The position numbers and the translations under genes are program-made. Shown here piece after piece: positions 30,667-34,850 of a stretch of DNA of 34,850 bases. Numbering within the stretch: the first letter of the stretch is position 1; each line of letters opens with the position of its first letter. The DNA comes from Actinokineospora pegani (GTDB lineage Bacteria; Actinomycetota; Actinomycetes; Mycobacteriales; Pseudonocardiaceae): the NCBI RefSeq assembly GCF_009745975.1, contig NZ_WHOL01000096.1, positions 1-34,850 on the forward strand, in the 5' to 3' direction. The notes below the pieces were generated by a model. That model ran no database searches, had not been told where the DNA came from, and saw nothing but the letters and a program-made list of their open reading frames with translations.

Positions 30667-31481
30667 CCGTACGCCTCCGGTTTGCGCTCGGCCAGGTGGT
30701 TGAGCACCCGGCGGGCGGTGGCGACCTCGGCGGCGACGTCCACCTCCGCGATGGCGATGCCGGCCTTGGACCACGTCCTGGCCAGGATGTCGCCACCCGG
30801 GCCGACGACCTTGGCCTGGCCGAGGAAGCGCAGGCCGCCCAGGGAGCCGGTCAGGTTGGACGAGGCCAGCACCACCTGGTTCTCGGCGGCCCGGGCCTGG
30901 TCGTAGAGGTCGAACAGCCGCGCCTGGCGGTCCTGGGCCATGCGCGGGGCGCGGTTGGTGATGCTCGTGGGCCAGGCCGACAGCGCGGCGATGACCTCAG
31001 CGCCGTCGACGGCCAGTGCCCTGGCGGCCTCCGGGAAGGTTTTGTCGTAGTCGATGAGCATGCCGACCCGGCCCACGGGGGTGTCGAAGGCGGCGAAGCC
31101 GTCCCCTGCCGCGTACGCCATCGACTCCCCCGCGGGCTGGTGGACCTTGCGGTGGCGGCCGAGCACGCCGTCGCCGGTGACGCACAGGGCGCTGTTGTAG
31201 CGGTGGTCGCCGTCGGCCTCGCAGAACCCGAAGCACACCACCATCTCCGCGGCCAGCGCGACGACCTTGCGCACGTGCGCGTCGTCGACGGCCAGGGCGG
31301 GCGGCAGCGACTCCGGGCCGGGGTTGCGCAGGTCGGCCAGGTACCCGCCGAGCGCGGCGTCGGGCAGCACCAGAATCCCGGCGCCGTCGCGGCGGGCGTG
31401 CTCGATCAGCGTGGCGACCCGCTGCAGGTCGAAGTCGAGGTCGCGGCCGAAGGCCCCGGCCACCGCGGCGATGCGGACCAT
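30663..31481 (-). CDS. nitrilase-superfamily paralogue with altered catalytic residues (likely inactive)
   Basis: A 272-residue carbon-nitrogen hydrolase fold closely similar to its upstream neighbour. The general-base Glu is Asp41 (LPDAALGGY) and the nucleophilic Cys is Asp144 (MLIDYDKTFPE); Lys112 (HRKVHQP) is kept. In the neighbour these are Glu43, Cys144 and Lys112. Without Cys it cannot form the thioester intermediate of the family, so it is probably a structural or regulatory subunit, or does different chemistry. The rest of the fold is well kept and the frame is intact, so it is not a decaying pseudogene. It lies 7 bases after the intact nitrilase and overlaps the glycosyltransferase by 4 bases. 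Confidence 0.87.
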   Translation of the reverse strand: MVRIAAVAGAFGRDLDFDLQRVATLIEHARRDGAGILVLPDAALGGYLADLRNPGPESLPPALAVDDAHVRKVVALAAEMVVCFGFCEADGDHRYNSALCVTGDGVLGRHRKVHQPAGESMAYAAGDGFAAFDTPVGRVGMLIDYDKTFPEAARALAVDGAEVIAALSAWPTSITNRAPRMAQDRQARLFDLYDQARAAENQVVLASSNLTGSLGGLRFLGQAKVVGPGGDILARTWSKAGIAIAEVDVAAEVATARRVLNHLAERKPEAYG

Positions 31482-31488
31482 GCGGCGG

Positions 31489-32334
31489 CTACGCCCCCAC
31501 CAGGTGCCCGCCCAGCACCGGGTACGCCTCCGGGCGCCGGTCGCGCAGGTGCCCCATCGCCCGCCGCGCGGACTCCAGCGCGGCGGCGACGTCGACCTCG
31601 GCCACCGCCAGGCCCGCGCCCACCCCGGTGTCGGCGAGCACCTCGCCGCCGGGGTCGACGACCTTGGCGCTGGCCACGAACCGCAGCGCGCCGAACGTGC
31701 CGGACTGGTTGGCTGAGAGCCACACGACCTGGTTCTCCAGGGCGCGGGCGCGGTCGAACAGGTCGAAGCGGCGCTTCCAGCGGTCCTTGGTTAGGTCCGG
31801 GTCAGGGTTGGTGGCGCTACCCGGCCACGCGGACACGCACACGATGACCTCGGCCCCGTCGAGGGCCAGCGCCCGCGCGGACTCGGGGAACGCCTTGTCG
31901 TAGCAGATCATCATGCCCAATCTGCCGACCGGCGTGTCGAAGGCGGCGAAGCCGCCGCCCGCGCCGTAGTTGGCGTCCTCGTTCAGCGGCTGGTGCACCT
32001 TGCGGTGGTTGCCCAGCACGCCGTCGCCGTTGACGCAGACCACGGAGTTGTAGAGGACCCCGTCTGCGACCTCGCAGTACCCGGCGGTCACGACCATGTC
32101 GCCCGCCAGGGCGGCGAGCCGCGCGATCTCGGGACCGTCCTGGGCCAGTGCCGGGGGCGAGTCGGCGGTGCCGTCCAGGGACAGCAGGTACCCGCCCAGC
32201 GCGGCCTCGGGGAAGGCCAGCAGGCGCACCCCGTCCGCGCGGGCCTCGGCGGTGATCCGCTCGACGCGGGCGAAATCGCCCTCCAGGTCGCGGTCGAAGT
32301 TCGCCGCGACGGCCGCCATCCGCAAGCCGCTCAT
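31489..32334 (-). CDS. nitrilase-superfamily carbon-nitrogen hydrolase (Nit6803/MSMEG_0566-like)
   Basis: A 281-residue hydrolase with the complete triad Glu43 (FPEAALGGY), Lys112 (HRKVHQP) and Cys144 (MMICYDKAFPES). The family cleaves nitriles or amides to acid and ammonia; Nit6803-type members sit in the conserved nitrogen-starvation/cyanide-associated cluster. The ATG overlaps the TGA of the GNAT-AIR gene (ATGA). An in-frame ATG five codons later is an alternative start. The context suggests that it releases ammonia from a nitrile or amide made or modified by the upstream radical SAM and GNAT-AIR proteins. Confidence 0.9.
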   Translation of the reverse strand: MSGLRMAAVAANFDRDLEGDFARVERITAEARADGVRLLAFPEAALGGYLLSLDGTADSPPALAQDGPEIARLAALAGDMVVTAGYCEVADGVLYNSVVCVNGDGVLGNHRKVHQPLNEDANYGAGGGFAAFDTPVGRLGMMICYDKAFPESARALALDGAEVIVCVSAWPGSATNPDPDLTKDRWKRRFDLFDRARALENQVVWLSANQSGTFGALRFVASAKVVDPGGEVLADTGVGAGLAVAEVDVAAALESARRAMGHLRDRRPEAYPVLGGHLVGA

Positions 32335-33713
32335 GCCGTCCCCCTCCCTGTCCCCATGCCGGTGACCACTGTCGTGATCGCCTCCGTCGTCTCGCCGTCC
32401 GGCCAGCGCAGCGCCACGCCGGAGCCCTCGACCAACTCCCCGCACTCCGCGCCGACGGCCGGGCCCGCGGGCGGCGGGGCGGCGCCGGGCACGTCCGCGG
32501 TGAGCATCGCGAAGCCGGGGAAGCAGGTCAACCAGTCCCCGGCGGTCGCGCCGTCCGGGCGCGGCGCGGTGGCCACGTCCAGCACGGCGCCGCAGCCGCT
32601 CGCCTCGGCGAGCATGCCGAGGGTGCCGACCACGCCCGCCATCGACACGTCCTTGGCCGCCGCGGGCCGCGCCGCGCCGACCGCCCCGAGCATCGCCGCC
32701 AACTCGGCGGGGGTGCGCGAGGACGTGGAGTCCCACTGCCTGCCCGCGTAGCCGGGGCGCCAGCGGCCGCCCAGGTCGGCGGTCAGGGTGATCGCGTGCC
32801 CCGGCCGCCCGCCCGCGCCCGGCACCGGATGGGCGGTGCGGCCCAGCGCGGTGACCGAGAGGGAGGCGGGGACGCCGAACTGGGTGTGCCCGCCCAGGAC
32901 GGGCACACCGTAGGCGGCGGCCGCGCGCTTGAGCCCGGTCAGCACCCGGTGGGCGAAGGAGGCGTCGCGCGCCCCCACCGCGTCGAGGATGCCGATAGGC
33001 GTGGCGCCCATGGCGGCGAGGTCGTTGAGGTTGACCAGGACCGCGCACCAACCCGCCCATTCGGGGTCGCGTTCGACCATCGCGGGCACGATCGCGTCGC
33101 ACGCGGCGACCAGGTCGCTGCCCGGGACGGGCGCGCCGTCGTCGCCCACGAAGCCGGGGCCGCCGGGGTCCATGCCTGCCAGCAGCGCGCCGAGTTGCCG
33201 CTTGGTGGCGTCGGCCAGGGCGGCGATCCGGCCGATGGGCCGGCGCATGAGGACGTGGTCGCGCCCGGCCACGGTCACCGGGCGCACGGTGGTCCACCCG
33301 AGCCGGTGGAACAGCCGCTCGTTGGCGGCCTGCACGGTGGCGTCGAACCGCAGCGCGCCCGCCCCCTCGGCGTGCGCGCACGCCGCCCGGACCAGGGCGC
33401 CGCCGATGCCCGCCGCCCCCGCGCCCGGTCGGACGACGAGCCTGCCGCCGACCCACCAGCCCACGTCCGGTCCTTGCTCGGCCGGTCCGAGCCGGACCCC
33501 GCCGACGACCGCGCCCGCCAGGTCCCTGGCCACGAGCACGACCGTGCGCGGGTCCTCGTCGCGCCAGTCAGTGTCGTCGTCGAACAACCCTTGTCTGTCG
33601 ACGAACACCTCCCGGCGCAACGCCCGGTAGTCCTTCAGCGCTGCATCGTCTGCCCGCGAGACCAGGTCGAAAGACCTGAGCGACGGTGAACCGATAAGAA
33701 CCTCTCCCAGCAC
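32331..33713 (-). CDS. fused GNAT acetyltransferase and AIR-synthase-like protein (MSMEG_0567/Sll0787 type)
   Basis: A 460-residue two-domain protein. Residues about 15-160 form a GNAT domain (RREVFVDRQGLF, then RLVVRPGAGAAGIGGALVRA as the CoA loop, in which the usual Arg before GIG is Ala). Residues about 165-450 resemble PurM/AIR synthase, an ATP-dependent amide-activating fold: VNLNDLAAMGATPIGILDA, YGVPVLGGHTQFG, AKDVSMAGVVGTLGML. In Synechocystis-type clusters the two domains are separate genes (Sll0786, Sll0787). The start is GTG, 3 bases after the radical SAM gene's stop. The reaction is unknown; ATP-dependent activation of a carbonyl followed by acyl transfer is an inference. Confidence 0.87.
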   Translation of the reverse strand: MLGEVLIGSPSLRSFDLVSRADDAALKDYRALRREVFVDRQGLFDDDTDWRDEDPRTVVLVARDLAGAVVGGVRLGPAEQGPDVGWWVGGRLVVRPGAGAAGIGGALVRAACAHAEGAGALRFDATVQAANERLFHRLGWTTVRPVTVAGRDHVLMRRPIGRIAALADATKRQLGALLAGMDPGGPGFVGDDGAPVPGSDLVAACDAIVPAMVERDPEWAGWCAVLVNLNDLAAMGATPIGILDAVGARDASFAHRVLTGLKRAAAAYGVPVLGGHTQFGVPASLSVTALGRTAHPVPGAGGRPGHAITLTADLGGRWRPGYAGRQWDSTSSRTPAELAAMLGAVGAARPAAAKDVSMAGVVGTLGMLAEASGCGAVLDVATAPRPDGATAGDWLTCFPGFAMLTADVPGAAPPPAGPAVGAECGELVEGSGVALRWPDGETTEAITTVVTGMGTGRGTA

Positions 33714-33716
33714 GGC

Positions 33717-34805
33717 TCAACCCCCCGCCGCAGACAGCACACTGCACGCACCGCAAGCCGCGCAGCCCGCACCCTGGTCGGCGCCGGTCATCGCGGCGGC
33801 GCGCAGCAGCGCGGCCACCCGCTGGGTCACATCCCGCACCAGCGCCGCGCTGGGCGCGGTGGCGCCGTCGCGGCGGGCGAGGGTGCCCACCATGGGCCGG
33901 AAGGGGACTACGAACGGGTAGACGCCCCGGTCGATGAGCCGCCCGGCGCCCGCGACCAGCCCGTCCGGGTCGTCGCCGAGGCCGATGAGCAGGTAGGTGG
34001 AGACCTTGTTGCGGCCGAAGACGCGCACGGCCTGGTCCCAGGCGGCGTCGTACTCGGCCATGGGGACCAGGCCCTTGGACGGCATCCACCGCGCGCGGAC
34101 CTCGTCGTCGAGGGACTCGACGTGGATGCCGATGGAGGTGGCGCCCGCGTCCTTGAGCTCCTGGATCACCGACAGGTCGGCGGGCGGCTCGATCTGCACC
34201 TGGATGGGCAGGCCCGGCACCGCGTCCAGCACGGTCTTGACGCAGCGCACCAGCGGGCGCGCGCCCCGGTCGGGCCCGGCGGTGGTGCCGGTGGTCATGA
34301 CCATCTGCTTGACGCCGTCCAGGCGCACGGCGGCCTCAGCGACCTCTGCGAGCTGAGCGGGGGTCTTGGCGGCGACAGTGTCACCGTTGCGCAGGGACTC
34401 TTCGATGGCGCAGAACTTGCAGCGCAGGTCTTCGGCGTAGCGGATGCAGGTCTGCACGACGGTGGTGGCGAGGACGTCGCGACCGTGTAGCAGCGCGATC
34501 TTGTCGTAGCGGACGCCGTCAGCGGTCTTCAGGTCGTAGAACCGGGGCCTACGAACGGGTTCGACGCTGAGACCGAGGTCGAGGGCGCCGTTGAAGACCC
34601 GGCCGCCGCGCACCGCGTAGGGCGAGTCCGGGTTCGTCGGGAGGGTCGCGTTCGCGCCGTCGAGCACGACGTGCCCGTCGTCGCTGGGGCCCGCGCCCTT
34701 GCTGCGGGACACCGGCGCGTCCATCCGCGCGCCCAGCAGGGCCAGGTCGACGCGGGTGGCGAGGGCGTCCTCAGCGGTCTTGGCGTCAACGGCTTCGATG
34801 CTCAC
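33717..34805 (-). CDS. radical SAM protein, MSMEG_0568 family
   Basis: A 362-residue radical SAM enzyme. The iron-sulfur cysteines are Cys120, Cys129 and Cys132 (CIRYAEDLRCKFC), spaced CX8CX2C instead of the usual CX3CX2C. A beta/alpha-barrel follows (QMVMTTGTTAGPDRG, IQVQIEPPADL, SIGIHVESLDDE, STYLLIGLGDDP). The C-terminus adds a compact CX2CX2C (348, 351, 354). The start is GTG with TAGGAG upstream. It is the first visible gene of the operon; related clusters carry a flavin oxidoreductase and two small nitrogen-starvation proteins upstream, which would lie beyond the window. Confidence 0.9.
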   Translation of the reverse strand: MSIEAVDAKTAEDALATRVDLALLGARMDAPVSRSKGAGPSDDGHVVLDGANATLPTNPDSPYAVRGGRVFNGALDLGLSVEPVRRPRFYDLKTADGVRYDKIALLHGRDVLATTVVQTCIRYAEDLRCKFCAIEESLRNGDTVAAKTPAQLAEVAEAAVRLDGVKQMVMTTGTTAGPDRGARPLVRCVKTVLDAVPGLPIQVQIEPPADLSVIQELKDAGATSIGIHVESLDDEVRARWMPSKGLVPMAEYDAAWDQAVRVFGRNKVSTYLLIGLGDDPDGLVAGAGRLIDRGVYPFVVPFRPMVGTLARRDGATAPSAALVRDVTQRVAALLRAAAMTGADQGAGCAACGACSVLSAAGG

Positions 34806-34850
34806 AAGCGGCTCCTAACCCGGGACTCAGGCCCCGGTCCCGGCGGTGGG

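Noticed and set aside
30663-31481. Calling the first nitrilase paralogue a pseudogene
   Set aside because: The frame is intact, fold residues are conserved and it is translationally coupled on one side; only the catalytic Cys and Glu differ, which argues for a maintained non-catalytic or altered role.
31489-33456. A 655-residue frame suggesting a nitrilase with a long N-terminal extension
   Set aside because: The extension is the wrong phase of the GNAT-AIR gene. The true nitrilase start is the ATG at 32334, overlapping the upstream stop.

Overview
The window is very GC-rich DNA (roughly 70% or more by eye) with strong G/C bias at third codon positions. It carries two DUF397/XRE-DUF5753 modules, a DUF574-type methyltransferase, an actinobacterial MoxR-DUF58-transglutaminase-like operon and a membrane Ser/Thr kinase. 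This points to a filamentous actinomycete, probably Pseudonocardiales (Actinokineospora/Saccharothrix-like). That placement is an inference from gene families, not from any search. No tRNA, rRNA, CRISPR array, integrase or transposase was seen.

Layout, left half. At the left edge a weakly supported gene end and an Arg-rich small gene converge on a strong hairpin (247-281). A 417-base spacer with a 12-bp direct repeat then leads into DUF397 protein, XRE-DUF5753 regulator and SAM methyltransferase (1260-3387). A leftward operon (7442-3406) encodes a flavin monooxygenase, a GlcD-like FAD 2-hydroxyacid oxidase and a ThDP-dependent 2-ketoacid enzyme, with a histidine kinase lacking an adjacent regulator just upstream. 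Housekeeping-type genes follow: SGNH hydrolase, DauA-like amino-acid dehydrogenase, GNAT, lipoprotein, OsmC and an ACC-deaminase-family PLP enzyme. Next comes a Ser/Thr kinase facing a leftward four-gene operon (21309-14780) of a propeller/Fn3 surface protein, MoxR ATPase, DUF58 protein and a transglutaminase-fold protein that lacks the catalytic Cys and His.

Layout, right half. NUDIX and CobW/COG0523 GTPase genes are followed by an accessory patch (23025-26553). It holds gene remnants, a near-perfect 20-bp inverted repeat, a lone Imm1-like immunity gene, a second DUF397/XRE module, an unknown protein and a third XRE regulator. An MHS-type MFS transporter, then a divergent SDR/TetR pair with two matching 20-bp operators, complete this part.

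The right end (34805-29596, leftward, running in from beyond the window) is a conserved nitrogen-starvation/nitrilase ('MSMEG_0565-0572 / Nit1C-like') cluster: radical SAM protein, fused GNAT-AIR-synthase-like protein, an intact nitrilase, a second nitrilase whose catalytic Cys and Glu are both Asp, and a GT4 glycosyltransferase. Most junctions are ATGA/GTGA overlaps or gaps of a few bases, so it should be one translationally coupled operon. The intact/dead nitrilase pair, the pseudo-transglutaminase and the 23-26 kb patch are the best leads for something undescribed.
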